Of a stretch of 64,000 nucleotides of DNA, positions 39,625-48,383 are shown piece after piece. The position numbers and the translations under genes are program-made. Below the pieces are notes generated by a model. The model made no database searches. It was not told where the DNA came from and worked only from the letters and a program-made list of their open reading frames with translations. Numbering within the stretch: the first letter of the stretch is position 1; each line of letters starts with the position of its first letter. Source of the stretch: Actinomycetes bacterium (GTDB lineage: Bacteria > Actinomycetota > Acidimicrobiia > Acidimicrobiales > CADCSY01). The DNA is taken from assembly GCA_025464025.1 (NCBI GenBank), contig JAODBP010000160.1, positions 1-64,000 on the forward strand. The letters are read 5' to 3'.

Positions 39625-41106
39625 ATGACCAAGCACCGTTGGCTGCGAGTGATCCCGCTGGTGGCCCTGGTGGCGACCATCGGCGTCACCACGGCCCAGG
39701 CGTCGGACTCGACGTCGCACGCGGCCCAGACGACGTCGATGTTCGCGTCGGACGCGGCGTACTGCACCACGTCGGTGCCGCTGCCCAACCGCAACGCGAG
39801 CAACCCGGGGGTGACCAAGGACTCGATCACGATCAGCGACATGTCGATCGACTCCGCCGGCCTGAAGCGCCTCGGCGTCGACACGCCGGACTACGGCGGC
39901 TTCATGAAGATCTTCATCGACGAGATCAACAGGTGCGGCGGCATCAACGGCCGCAAGCTCAACTACAAGGCCGACAAGTACAACCCGGTCGCGCCCGACC
40001 TCCAGGGCCACATCCAGGCCATGTGCCTCAAGGCCACCGAGGACCAGAAGGCATTCGTGGTGATCGAGATCGGCGCCCCGCAGGGCAGCTCGATCCAGCG
40101 CTGCGTCTCCGTCGCGCACAAGTCGCTGTTCAACGGCCCGACCGGCATGTCCGCCGCGGACTTCGCCGATGCCAAGGGCCGGCTGTTCAGCCTCTACCCG
40201 CCCACCGACAAGCAGGCCGCCGGGACGATCTCCGACCTGATCGCCCAGAACCTGCTCAAGGGTCGCAAGATCGGCGTCCTCGGCCAGCAGACCTCGGCAT
40301 CGGCGACGAACGAGCAGCAGGACCAGTACGTCGACTACCTCAAGTCCAAGGGCTACGACGTCACGTCGTTCGAGGTCCTCCCGTGCATCGGCGTCATCTG
40401 CTCCGCCGGCATCCCGTCGGCCGTCAACCGCCTGAAGGCCAAGGACGTCGACATCCTCATCCTCACCGGCAACATCTCGTCGACCACGGCCGGCCCGCTG
40501 TTCCGCGAGATGCTGAACCAGAGCTTCAAGGTCCCGATGTACGGCCCGCACAGCGGTGCCCTGCACTCGGACAACCTGTCGACCTCGCTGATCCGCAACG
40601 CCGGCACCGACGCCGCCCGGTTCGCCAGCAACATCGGCTGGTACGCGTTCAACAACACCGAGGTCCAGGGTGCGTGGCGGACCGGCCAGGCCTCGGCCTC
40701 GACCCTCGCCACCACGTGCAACGCCATCGTGGGCAAGGCCACCAACTCGGCCCCGTTCGTGTTCGGCGAGCGTGACATCAACAACTCCCGCTGGACCGGC
40801 ACGGTCACGGCCTGCATCCAGGTCCGGGAGATCGCCCGGGCCATCGAGAGCCTCGGCGCCAACGTCACGACCGAGCGCATGGCCGCGGCCCTGAAGGCCC
40901 AGAAGGAGAAGGACCAGACCTACAACTACAAGGGCATCCCGAACTTCGCCGCCGCGAAGTGGTTCACGGCTGGCCAGCTCACCCCGTCCAAGGGCGTCTG
41001 GGTGAAGTTCGCCTACCCGTGCCCGCTGCCCACGGCGGCATCGGCGTCGACCGGCTGCTTCCTCCCGGTCGACCGCCCGGCCCGGGTGCGCACGATCAAG
41101 TACTAG
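39625..41106 (+). CDS. ABC transporter substrate-binding protein (branched-chain amino acid/amide type)
   Basis: A 493-residue exported binding protein of the Peripla_BP_6 fold. A signal peptide (RWLRVIPLVALVATIGVTTAQAS) precedes the mature start; then ITISDMSIDSAG, MKIFIDEINRCGGINGRKLNYKADKYNP and the later lobes. Cys pairs are numerous (CLKAT, RCVSV, CIGVICSAG), suggesting disulfides. It has a strong ribosome site (AAGGAGAAGGAC). No permease genes follow; a paralogue ends at 63704-64000, where its C-terminus shows the same YPCPLPT ... PxRxRT ending. The ligand is unknown. Confidence 0.88.
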   Translation: MTKHRWLRVIPLVALVATIGVTTAQASDSTSHAAQTTSMFASDAAYCTTSVPLPNRNASNPGVTKDSITISDMSIDSAGLKRLGVDTPDYGGFMKIFIDEINRCGGINGRKLNYKADKYNPVAPDLQGHIQAMCLKATEDQKAFVVIEIGAPQGSSIQRCVSVAHKSLFNGPTGMSAADFADAKGRLFSLYPPTDKQAAGTISDLIAQNLLKGRKIGVLGQQTSASATNEQQDQYVDYLKSKGYDVTSFEVLPCIGVICSAGIPSAVNRLKAKDVDILILTGNISSTTAGPLFREMLNQSFKVPMYGPHSGALHSDNLSTSLIRNAGTDAARFASNIGWYAFNNTEVQGAWRTGQASASTLATTCNAIVGKATNSAPFVFGERDINNSRWTGTVTACIQVREIARAIESLGANVTTERMAAALKAQKEKDQTYNYKGIPNFAAAKWFTAGQLTPSKGVWVKFAYPCPLPTAASASTGCFLPVDRPARVRTIKY

Positions 41107-41131
41107 CTCCCATTCCCCCGGCGGTGCGTAC

Positions 41132-41164
41132 GAGGGTCGGCGACCGGTCGGGTCGCCGGCCCTC
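41132..41164. terminator. Hairpin terminator between convergent genes
   Basis: GAGGGTCGGCGACC (41132-41145) pairs with GGTCGCCGGCCCTC (41151-41164) with one mismatch and a 5-nt loop. It lies 25 bp after the binding-protein stop and 35 bp after that of the convergent gene, so it can serve both. Confidence 0.65.
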
Positions 41165-41199
41165 GGCCGCGTCCGGGGTCGGGAGGAGCGGGGGAAGGC

Positions 41200-43260
41200 T
41201 CAGCCCGGGGAGAGCGGGTGGAGCCGGCCGCGGGTGTCGACCAGGAGGAGCTGGACCCGGTTGCGGCCGGCGACGAGGAGCTGCTCGGGCACCATGACCT
41301 GGAAGACGCCGGTGTGGCGGGCCCAGTCGAACCGGGTCGAGACCCCGGCGATCGTGCCGTTCACCACCACGGCGACGTCGCCGGTGCCCCCCTCGACCTC
41401 ACCGCTGACGAAGACGGGGACGCTGTTCCCGGTGGGATCGACGTCGTCGAAGGCGTCGGGGTCGTGGAGCACGGCCTTCGCCGGCGACGAGGAGCCGACC
41501 GTCGCGGCGGTGACCTTCCGTCCGACGAGGTCGGCACCCGGCCCGACCTGGGCCACGCGGAGCGGGCCGGTGGCCGGGAGGAACCGGTCGACCCCGCGCG
41601 CCCGCACCTTCGAGAGGAAGGTCGCGGCCGGCACGGTGAACGTGGGGCCGGCCTTGGTCGAGGCACCCGAGCTGCGGACCTGCTGGTGCATGACCTTGGT
41701 CGCCGGCCGGGTCCCGCGGGCCAGGGCCGAGGTGCCGTCGACCTTCCACGGCACGTCCACGCCGAGCACGTCGGCGATGGTGGGGAGCACATCGATGGTC
41801 TGCACGTTGGTGTCGTCGACCACCGGCTGCCGCTCGCCCGGGACGTGCACGAAGAGCGGGACGCCCATCAGCTCGGGCAGCACGGGCGTCGGGTCGGCGC
41901 CGGCGTCGAGGCCGCGGGCCGGGAGCCCGGCCTGGAACGCCCGACCGTGGTCGGCGGTCACGACGACGAGGGTGTCGTCCCACAGGTCCTCGTCCTTCAA
42001 CGTCGTCACCAGCGTGCGCACCAGCCGGTCGACGTACTGGGTCTGGAGCACGGCCCGTTGGCGACCCACCGCCACCTGCCACGCGTCGGTGGTCCAGAGG
42101 TCGAAGAACCGGCCCGGCTCCTCCCAGAACGGCCCGAGGTCGGCGGCCGGCTGCGGGTAGCTCCGCCCCGAGGGCAGGTACCGGCTCGGCGTGTGGGGGA
42201 GGACCAGGTGGGCGAAGTGCAGGGTGCGCGTCGGCGAGCCGTCGAGCGAGCGGAGCAGCTGCTGGAAGCGGAGGGGCTCCTCGATGCCGGAGCCCTCGTC
42301 GCCGACGCCGCCCGGCTCGGCGAAGGTGGCCAGCGGGTCGGAGCCGGCCGACAGCTCGACCTGCTCCTTCCACACCCGGGTGCCGTCGCCGACCAGGGAG
42401 CGCACCGCCTGCTGCTCGACGCCGGCCGGGTCGCACAGGGCGGTGGGGCAGAGGCGGGTGACCGACTCTGCGACTGCCATGCGGTAGGCACCGCCGAGGA
42501 GGGTGAAGAGGTTGTCGGGGTAGTCGGAGACGAGGGGTTGGGCCTTGTCGGGCGGGAGCTGCCCGGTGAGGATCGCCGGCACGGCGTACGGCGTGGCGTT
42601 GCTCACCGCGCTGGCGGCCCGGAACCAGTGCGAGCCGTCGGCCAGCTCGGCGAAGCCGGGGTAGAGCGAGCGGTCGATCGTGCCGTCGGCGGCCAGCAGG
42701 TCGTCGACCGGGAGCTCGTCGAGCACGACCATCACGACCCGCGCCGGCTTGGTGACGGTGACGCCCTCGACCGTGGCGCGGCCGCCGCGGACTGCGCCGG
42801 CCGCCGGCGACAGGCCGGCGAAGAGCACGAGGAACAGCAGCGGCGCCCACGCCGCGTACGAGAGCCAGAGCCGCACGATCGGGCGGCGGGCCACGGCGGC
42901 GACGGCAGCGCCGACGAGGAGGGCGGCGAGGGCGAGCAGCACCCCGTCGAGCCCGATGACGCGGGCGCCGACCTGGGCGCCGAAGCCGGCGGCGAGCAAG
43001 GCGACGAAGCCGAGGTGGAGCGGGCGCCGCGCCGCGGGCACGACGAGGCCGACGACGAGCTCGACCAGCCAGAGCGCGAGGGGTGGGACGAGCACGAACA
43101 GCAGGCCGACCGCCCAGAGGTCGAGCCCGCCGGCGCCCCGGAAGGCGATGAGCTCGGGGTTGCGGCCGAGCACGTCGAGGACGGGCTGGGCGATGGCGAA
43201 GCCGCTCAGGGCGACGAGCGGCGCCAGGTTCCCCAGCTCGGCGCGGACGCGCTCCTTCAC
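41200..43260 (-). CDS. Membrane-anchored sulfatase-fold (alkaline phosphatase superfamily) enzyme
   Basis: A 686-residue protein. The first 170 residues hold about five hydrophobic helices (APLVALSGFAIAQPVLDVL, LLFVLVPPLALWLVELVVGLV, LGFVALLAAGFGAQVGARV, LLALAALLVGAAVAAVA, AWAPLLFLVLFAGLSPA). An extracellular catalytic domain follows, with VVMVVLDELPVDDLL, a likely nucleophile Thr or Ser in SNATPYAVPAIL and VVVTADHGRAFQ. This plan resembles LTA-synthase-type phosphoglycerol transferases, but no Cys occupies the nucleophile site. Transfer or hydrolysis of phospho-groups on cell-wall glycans is inferred. Two near-identical TCCTTCACCTGCG blocks lie at its start. Confidence 0.82.
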   Translation of the reverse strand: MKERVRAELGNLAPLVALSGFAIAQPVLDVLGRNPELIAFRGAGGLDLWAVGLLFVLVPPLALWLVELVVGLVVPAARRPLHLGFVALLAAGFGAQVGARVIGLDGVLLALAALLVGAAVAAVARRPIVRLWLSYAAWAPLLFLVLFAGLSPAAGAVRGGRATVEGVTVTKPARVVMVVLDELPVDDLLAADGTIDRSLYPGFAELADGSHWFRAASAVSNATPYAVPAILTGQLPPDKAQPLVSDYPDNLFTLLGGAYRMAVAESVTRLCPTALCDPAGVEQQAVRSLVGDGTRVWKEQVELSAGSDPLATFAEPGGVGDEGSGIEEPLRFQQLLRSLDGSPTRTLHFAHLVLPHTPSRYLPSGRSYPQPAADLGPFWEEPGRFFDLWTTDAWQVAVGRQRAVLQTQYVDRLVRTLVTTLKDEDLWDDTLVVVTADHGRAFQAGLPARGLDAGADPTPVLPELMGVPLFVHVPGERQPVVDDTNVQTIDVLPTIADVLGVDVPWKVDGTSALARGTRPATKVMHQQVRSSGASTKAGPTFTVPAATFLSKVRARGVDRFLPATGPLRVAQVGPGADLVGRKVTAATVGSSSPAKAVLHDPDAFDDVDPTGNSVPVFVSGEVEGGTGDVAVVVNGTIAGVSTRFDWARHTGVFQVMVPEQLLVAGRNRVQLLLVDTRGRLHPLSPG

Positions 43261-43296
43261 CTGCGAACGCCATCCTTCACCTGCGCACGCTGGCGT

Positions 43297-44688
43297 TCAC
43301 GGATGGACGAGGTGGAGGATGGTGCGGGTGCCGGAGGGCAGCGCCACCCGGTCCTGCACCGTGAAGTGCTCGGCCACCAGCGCTTCGAACCGCTCGAGCG
43401 AGTAGTCGTCGTGCGTGCCCGACGGCTTGCCCGAGAGGAGCCGCTGCACCATCGGGTCGTCGCGGTGGGGGACCTCGAGCACGACCTCGCCGCCGAACGA
43501 GGCCAACCAGTCGACGACGTCGGCGAGCGGCACGTTGCCGGCCAGCGTCAGGTGGTGGACGAGGGCCAGGGCGAGCACGACGTCGGGACGGCCCCGGTCC
43601 CAGAACGCGGCCCGCTCCCGGTTCCGCCAGCCCAGGCCGGGCGAGGGGTCGAGCAGGTCGAGCACGAGGGGGAGGATCCTCCGGTCGCCGGCCGCCCGCC
43701 GGGCGCGGTAGAGGCGGTCGACGACCTCCTCGTCGGCGTCGACGGCCACCACGGTGTCGGCCCGTTCGGCGGCGATGCGCGAGTAGGTGCCGTCGTTGCA
43801 GCCGAGGTCCCACACCATGCGGTGGTGGCGATCACCCAGGGCGGACCGCACGAAGCGAGCCTTGGCGTCGCGGTCGGCGGGGGTCAGCGAGCAGGCGTCG
43901 GCGTAGTCGGTCCACCCCGACTTCGGCGGCTTCCACGTGAGCCCGCGGACGAGCTCGAGCAGCTTGGCCGCCAGCGAGGCGGCGACCTTCTCGCCGAAGC
44001 CGGCCTCGGCGAGGTCCTTGCTCAGCGCCGAGGAGCCGGAGCCGCCCAGGCGGGCGTCGGCCAGGGCGTGGAGGTGCACGTGGCGCACGACGCCCTTGCC
44101 GGTCCAGCCCAGCGGGCCGAGCAGGCGGCGGGCGTGGCCGGGCTCGATGCCCTCGAGGTGCGACCGCAGCAGGAGGCGGGCCGGGAACCCGCGGTGGGCC
44201 TGGACCAGCAGCGGGAACAGCATGGTCTGGCAGAACTGCCGGTAGCCGGCCCACGGCTCGCCGGTCGACGGGCGGAACGACAGCACGTCGATGAACACCG
44301 GCGAGGCGCCCTGCCACTGGACGTTGTAGGCCGTGCCGTCGGCCATGGTGAGGCCGGCCTCGACCGCCCCGGCCAAGAGCTCGAGGTGGGTGATCGCCGC
44401 GTCCTGCAGCATCGAGAACGACCACTCGTACGGATAGGAGCGGAACGGGATCCGGTCGTGCTCGAGCACGCCGTCCCAGTCGCCGGGCAGGGCGGCGTCG
44501 ACCTCGGTCGTGCCGACGACCTGGCCCCGGGCGACGGCCTGCCGGAAGAAGTCGGTGCCGGCGACGGCCTTCCAGTCGGTGTGGGCCTGGGCGTCGAGCC
44601 CCCGGAGGACGCGGTCGTCGAGGTGGAAGACGGCGTTGGACGGATCGCGGAACGAACCGGGGTCGCGGCTCGCGGCGCGGTCAGCCAT
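43297..44688 (-). CDS. NoeA-like SAM-dependent methyltransferase
   Basis: A 463-residue protein. The N-terminal half has the family marks HDRIPFRSYPYEWSFSML, NVQWQGASPVFIDVLSF and GEPWAGYRQFCQTMLFPLL, known from rhizobial nodulation protein NoeA and related glycan-locus proteins. The C-terminal half is a class I methyltransferase with VWDLGCNDGTYSRIAAE (SAM loop), TVVAVDADEEVVDRLY and LALALVHHLTL. It probably methylates a cell-surface sugar. The ATG (MADRAASRD) lies 8 bp after the small membrane gene in one operon. Confidence 0.85.
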   Translation of the reverse strand: MADRAASRDPGSFRDPSNAVFHLDDRVLRGLDAQAHTDWKAVAGTDFFRQAVARGQVVGTTEVDAALPGDWDGVLEHDRIPFRSYPYEWSFSMLQDAAITHLELLAGAVEAGLTMADGTAYNVQWQGASPVFIDVLSFRPSTGEPWAGYRQFCQTMLFPLLVQAHRGFPARLLLRSHLEGIEPGHARRLLGPLGWTGKGVVRHVHLHALADARLGGSGSSALSKDLAEAGFGEKVAASLAAKLLELVRGLTWKPPKSGWTDYADACSLTPADRDAKARFVRSALGDRHHRMVWDLGCNDGTYSRIAAERADTVVAVDADEEVVDRLYRARRAAGDRRILPLVLDLLDPSPGLGWRNRERAAFWDRGRPDVVLALALVHHLTLAGNVPLADVVDWLASFGGEVVLEVPHRDDPMVQRLLSGKPSGTHDDYSLERFEALVAEHFTVQDRVALPSGTRTILHLVHP

Positions 44689-44696
44689 CGGCCGCC

Positions 44697-44879
44697 TCAG
44701 GCCTCGGTGGTCGGCGCCTCGTCGTCGGCAGCGGCCTCGACGTCGCCGGTGCGGGTGACCTTGCTCTTGACCCGGCGCCAGGCGACTCGCCCGGCGACGC
44801 CCACGCCGGCGGTGCCGGCGGCGAGCGCGGAGACGATGAGGCTGCCTGAGTTCGCGTCGAGGTAGGCGTCGATGGCCAT
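44697..44879 (-). CDS. Small membrane protein (60 aa)
   Basis: MAIDAYLDANSGSLIVSALAAGTAGVGVAG followed by RVAWRRVKSKV and an acidic tail: one hydrophobic, Gly/Ala-rich membrane helix between an acidic N-terminus and a basic cytoplasmic stretch. GGGAGGAG lies at a good distance before the ATG, so translation is well supported. It is first in an operon with the NoeA-like methyltransferase and the membrane sulfatase-fold enzyme, and may act as a small subunit or scaffold for them. The role is not known. Confidence 0.72.
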   Translation of the reverse strand: MAIDAYLDANSGSLIVSALAAGTAGVGVAGRVAWRRVKSKVTRTGDVEAAADDEAPTTEA

Positions 44880-44984
44880 GGAGCACTCCTCCCGGGGGGT
44901 CCGGGCACAGTACCTGAGGTCAACGTGCGCGTAACCTCATGGCCACCTCGGCGCGCCCCGGCCGCGCCGCCCTACGTTGGCGAC

Positions 44985-45980
44985 GTGGCGACGTCGGCAG
45001 CGGTCTGCACCGAGCTCAGCGGGGAAGGTTCGGTCGAGGTCGGCCCCTGGGTCCTCCCGCCCCTCGGCCCGGGCGCGGTGCGCATCGAGGTGCGGGCCGC
45101 CTCGGTGAACTTCCCGGACGTCCTCATCGTGCGCGGCCTCTACCAGCAGCGGGCCGAGCCGCCGTTCGTGCCCGGGAACGAGTGCGCCGGCGTCATCACC
45201 GAGGTGGGCGCCGAGGTCACCGAGCTGGCCATCGGCGACCGCGTGCTCGCCCTGGTGGGCTCGGGGGCCTTCGCCACCGAGGTGCAGGCCGCGCCGCCCT
45301 TCCAGCAGGTGCACCGGATCCCCGACGAGATGCCGTTCGACGACGCCGCGGCCTTCGACCTCACCTACGGCACCGCCTACCACGGCCTCGTCCGGCGAGG
45401 GCGGCTCCGGGCGGGGGAGTCGGTCCTGGTGCTCGGCGCCAGCGGCGGGTGCGGGTCGGCGGCCGTCCAGATCGCCAAGGCGACGGGTGCGAGCGTGGTC
45501 GCGGTGGCCGGGGGCGAGGCGAAGGTCGCCCTGGCCCGGTCGCTCGGGGCCGACGTGGTGCTCGACCACCAGCAGCTCGGTTCGCTGTCGGAGGCGGTGA
45601 AGGAGGCGACCGGCGGTCGGGGGGTCGACGTCGTGTTCGACACCGTCGGCGGGGCCGACGTCCGAGAGCCGCTCCGGTGCCTGGCCTGGGCCGGCCGCTA
45701 CCTCGTGGTCGGCTTCGCCGGCGGCGAGATCCCGACGATCAAGGCCAACCAGACGATCCTCAAGGGGGTCTCGGTGGTCGGCGTGGCCTATGGGATGTCG
45801 GCCATCCTCGACCCGGCGGCCAACCGCGAGGACTTCGCCCAGCTCTTCGACTGGTACCGGCAGGGGTTGGTGACGCCGGCCATCGGCCATCGCTTCCCGC
45901 TGGCCGAGGCGGCCGACGCCATGCGAGTCGTGTTCGAGCGCCGGGCGCTCGGCAAGGTCGTCGTGGAGATGCCGGCATGA
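44985..45980 (+). CDS. NADPH:quinone oxidoreductase-like MDR family enzyme
   Basis: A 331-residue medium-chain reductase without the structural or catalytic zinc ligands, as in quinone oxidoreductases. Visible marks: AASVNFPDVLIVRGLYQ, FVPGNECAGVITEVGAEV, DRVLAL, the cofactor loop VLVLGASGGCGSAAVQIAKATGA, and GGRGVDVVFDTVGG. It should reduce a quinone or enoyl compound with NADPH. TACGTT ends 6 nt before the GTG, so it is probably leaderless. It overlaps the next SDR gene by ATGA. Confidence 0.9.
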   Translation: MATSAAVCTELSGEGSVEVGPWVLPPLGPGAVRIEVRAASVNFPDVLIVRGLYQQRAEPPFVPGNECAGVITEVGAEVTELAIGDRVLALVGSGAFATEVQAAPPFQQVHRIPDEMPFDDAAAFDLTYGTAYHGLVRRGRLRAGESVLVLGASGGCGSAAVQIAKATGASVVAVAGGEAKVALARSLGADVVLDHQQLGSLSEAVKEATGGRGVDVVFDTVGGADVREPLRCLAWAGRYLVVGFAGGEIPTIKANQTILKGVSVVGVAYGMSAILDPAANREDFAQLFDWYRQGLVTPAIGHRFPLAEAADAMRVVFERRALGKVVVEMPA

Positions 45981-46669
45981 GCCGGGTGGCGATCGTGACC
46001 GGCGGGGCGAGCGGGATCGGTCGGGCCACCGCCGAGCTGCTGGCGGCCCAGGGCCTGGCCGTCGCCGTCCTCGACCGCGCCGGGGGCATCCGCACCGACG
46101 TGAGCGACCCCGAGTCGGTGGCCGCCGCCGTGGCCGAGGTGCGCGCCACGCTCGGGCCGGTCGACGTCCTGGTCAACGCCGCGGGCATCGCCGCCGGCGG
46201 CCCCATCACCGGCGACGGCTACCTCGCCGAGTGGGACCGGGCGCTCGCCGTCAACCTCACCGGCACCATGCTCATGGTCCGGGCCTGCCTCGACGACCTC
46301 GTCGCATCCGGCGCCGGGCGCATCGTGAACATCGCCTCGACCGAGGGCCTCGCCGCCGGGCGGAACACCGGGCCCTACACCGTGTCGAAGCACGGCGTCG
46401 TCGGCCTCACGCGGTCGCTGGCCGTCGACCACGGGCGCTCGGGCGTGACCGTCAACTGCGTCTGCCCCGGCGCCACGCTCACGGGGATGACCGAGGTCAT
46501 CCCCGCCGCCCACCGCGACACGTTCGCCCGGCGCAACATCCCGGTCGGCCGCTACGGCCGGCCCGAGGAGGTGGCCCACGTGATCGTGGCCCTCACCGCG
46601 ATCGAGGCCTCGTTCGTCAACGGCGCCGTCATCCCGGTCGACGGCGGGATGACGGCCCAGGCCCGCTGA
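45977..46669 (+). CDS. SDR-family oxidoreductase
   Basis: A 230-residue classical short-chain dehydrogenase/reductase: TGGASGIGRATAELLA (NAD(P) loop), VNAAGIAAG, catalytic Ser in IVNIASTEG, YTVSKHGVVGL (YxxxK), and a C-terminal NGAVIPVDGGM. Strand 2 ends VAVLDRAG, where Asp favours NAD over NADP. It is translationally coupled to the quinone oxidoreductase, so both probably act on the same carbonyl or enoyl compound. Confidence 0.92.
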   Translation: MSRVAIVTGGASGIGRATAELLAAQGLAVAVLDRAGGIRTDVSDPESVAAAVAEVRATLGPVDVLVNAAGIAAGGPITGDGYLAEWDRALAVNLTGTMLMVRACLDDLVASGAGRIVNIASTEGLAAGRNTGPYTVSKHGVVGLTRSLAVDHGRSGVTVNCVCPGATLTGMTEVIPAAHRDTFARRNIPVGRYGRPEEVAHVIVALTAIEASFVNGAVIPVDGGMTAQAR

Positions 46670-46758
46670 ACGACGCCGTTCGCGGGGTACATTGTTCGTG
46701 GTTCCGCCCTGACCCTGCGGAGTCCTTGGTGCGACGAGGACGCGAGGGAGTGGTGGAC

Positions 46759-47124
46759 GTGAGCGGAGCGGAGAGGTCGGCGCGCTCCTGGGGGTCGCCG
46801 GTGGGCAACGACCACGTGCGGGTCGAGGTGACCCACGGCGACCGGTCCAGCACCGTCGTCGTGCACGGCGAGGTCGACGTCGCCTCGGCCGGCGTCCTGG
46901 AGGCGGCGATCGACGCGGTGCGGGACGGCAGGTGCCGGGAGGTCGTCGTCGACCTCGGTGGCGTCTCGTTCATCGACCTCGCCGGCCTGCGCGTGCTCCA
47001 CCTGGCCGCCACCGACGGGCTGGGCGTGGTCGTCCGGAACCCCTCTCGGCTGGCCCGCCGGGTGATCGGCCTGGCCGGCATGGCCGACGCGTTGCCCATC
47101 GAGGGCGACCACGAGGTGGGATGA
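46759..47124 (+). CDS. STAS-domain anti-sigma factor antagonist-like protein
   Basis: A 121-residue single STAS domain: VEVTHGDRSSTVVVHGEVDVASAGVLEAAIDAV, then VVVDLGGVSFIDLAGLRVLHLA. The family usually has D-S-S-G at the phosphorylation site; here it reads D-L-A-G, so the regulatory Ser is missing and the protein cannot be switched by that route. The GTG is chosen because GAGGGAG precedes it at 8 nt; in-frame GTG codons at 46729 and 46750 are alternatives. TACATT (46688-46693) is a possible -10 element. Confidence 0.82.
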   Translation: MSGAERSARSWGSPVGNDHVRVEVTHGDRSSTVVVHGEVDVASAGVLEAAIDAVRDGRCREVVVDLGGVSFIDLAGLRVLHLAATDGLGVVVRNPSRLARRVIGLAGMADALPIEGDHEVG

Positions 47125-47131
47125 TCTGCCG

Positions 47132-47854
47132 GTGACGAACGACGGCGCCGAGCACGTGGACGCGGGCGCCCTCCGGCGGGTCCTCGAGCAGTTCGAGCCG
47201 TCCGATGCGCCGGGCGACGTGGTCGCCGCCCTGCACGGCGTGTGCGCGGCGACGGCCGAGCTGCTCCACATCGACGGCTCCGGCATCCTCCTGGTCGACG
47301 AAGGCCGGGTCCAGCGGTCGACGGCGGCGTCCGACGCCGGTGGACGGCTCCTCGAGATCCACCAGGAGGCGGTCGGGGAGGGCCCCTGCGTCGACGCACT
47401 CATGTACGACCGGTTGGTGGCGACGAAGGACGTCTGCGTCGACGAGCGCTGGCCCCGCCTCGGCTACCTGATGGCTGACACCGAGGTCACGGCCATCCTC
47501 GGCGCGCCGATCCACGTCGGCGGGCAGGCCGTCGGGTCGCTCAACGTCTACCGGTCCGAGCCCTACGAGTGGGACGACAGCGACATCGTCGCCATCCGGT
47601 CGTTCGCCGACATCGCCGGTCACCTGCTCTCGTTGGCCCTGCTGGCCCGCTCGAAGGATCGCATCGTCGAACAGCTCCAGCACGCCCTCGAGAACCGGGT
47701 GAACATCGAGCGGGCCGTCGGCCTGCTGATGGGGCGCCACCGCCTGGCTGCCGTCGACGCCTTCGAGCGGCTCCGCCAGCGGGCCCGGGCCGAGCAGCGG
47801 AAGGTGGCCGACGTCGCCGCCGAGGTGCTCGAAGGGAGCAGCCCCGAGCTCTGA
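47132..47854 (+). CDS. GAF-ANTAR transcription antitermination regulator
   Basis: A 240-residue protein. Residues of about 25-165 are a GAF sensor (VVAALHGVCAATAELLHIDGSGILLVDEG ... AILGAPIHVGGQAVGSLNVYR); residues of about 175-235 are an ANTAR RNA-binding module (LQHALENRVNIERAVGLLMGRHRLAAVDAFERLRQRAR). ANTAR proteins bind paired stem-loops in nascent RNA and prevent termination. It begins 7 bp after the STAS gene and is likely cotranscribed, as often in actinobacteria. Confidence 0.9.
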   Translation: MTNDGAEHVDAGALRRVLEQFEPSDAPGDVVAALHGVCAATAELLHIDGSGILLVDEGRVQRSTAASDAGGRLLEIHQEAVGEGPCVDALMYDRLVATKDVCVDERWPRLGYLMADTEVTAILGAPIHVGGQAVGSLNVYRSEPYEWDDSDIVAIRSFADIAGHLLSLALLARSKDRIVEQLQHALENRVNIERAVGLLMGRHRLAAVDAFERLRQRARAEQRKVADVAAEVLEGSSPEL

Positions 47855-47883
47855 TCAGACGACCTGGGGAACCGGCTTGGACC

Positions 47884-48309
47884 TCAGCTCGCGGGGACGG
47901 CGTCGAGCACCTGGGCCACCACGGCCGCGCAGTCGCGGGGGAGGTGGAAGCGGTGCACCTTGCGGCTGCCGAGCACGTGGGCGCCCCGCTCCGTCGCGAT
48001 GTCGGCGAGCTTGTCGACGGCGTGGCCGGCGTCGACGGCGTAGGTGCAGTAGACGAACGCCTGCTTCCCGGTCAGGTAGGGCAGGTGCCAGAGGCGGGCC
48101 TGGCGGCCCGGCTTCTGGCCGACGAACACGAGGCCGTCGGTCCAGCTCCCCAGGACCACGAGGTCGGCAGCCGACAGGGCGGCGAGGTCGACGTCGGTGG
48201 CGGGGGAGACCCTCGTCTCGATGCCGCCCTCCCGGAGGCCGGCGGCGATGAGCCCGGCCGCCTTCCGCGTCGTGCCCGTCATGCTCTCCCAGATCACCAG
48301 AGCCTTCAC
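47884..48309 (-). CDS. Flavodoxin-like protein
   Basis: A 141-residue flavodoxin fold: KALVIWESMTGTTRKAAGLIAAGL carries the FMN phosphate loop (S-x-T-G-T-T), then DVDLAALSAADLVVLGSWTDGL, and AFVYCTYAVDAG near the isoalloxazine ring. It should bind FMN and transfer electrons or act as a quinone reductase. Single-domain length is normal. The GTG giving VKALVIWES is chosen over another in-frame GTG upstream. It is convergent to the GAF-ANTAR gene. Confidence 0.85.
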   Translation of the reverse strand: MKALVIWESMTGTTRKAAGLIAAGLREGGIETRVSPATDVDLAALSAADLVVLGSWTDGLVFVGQKPGRQARLWHLPYLTGKQAFVYCTYAVDAGHAVDKLADIATERGAHVLGSRKVHRFHLPRDCAAVVAQVLDAVPAS

Positions 48310-48383
48310 GGAGGTGTTCTCTACCACGACCCGGCGGCGCCGAGCGATGACCCGCCTGGGTGGGGTGGCTACCGTCTCGGCCC

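Noticed and set aside
41218..44865. Plus-strand open frame of over 1,200 codons
   Set aside because: Antisense shadow of the membrane sulfatase-fold and NoeA-like genes; no recognisable domain.
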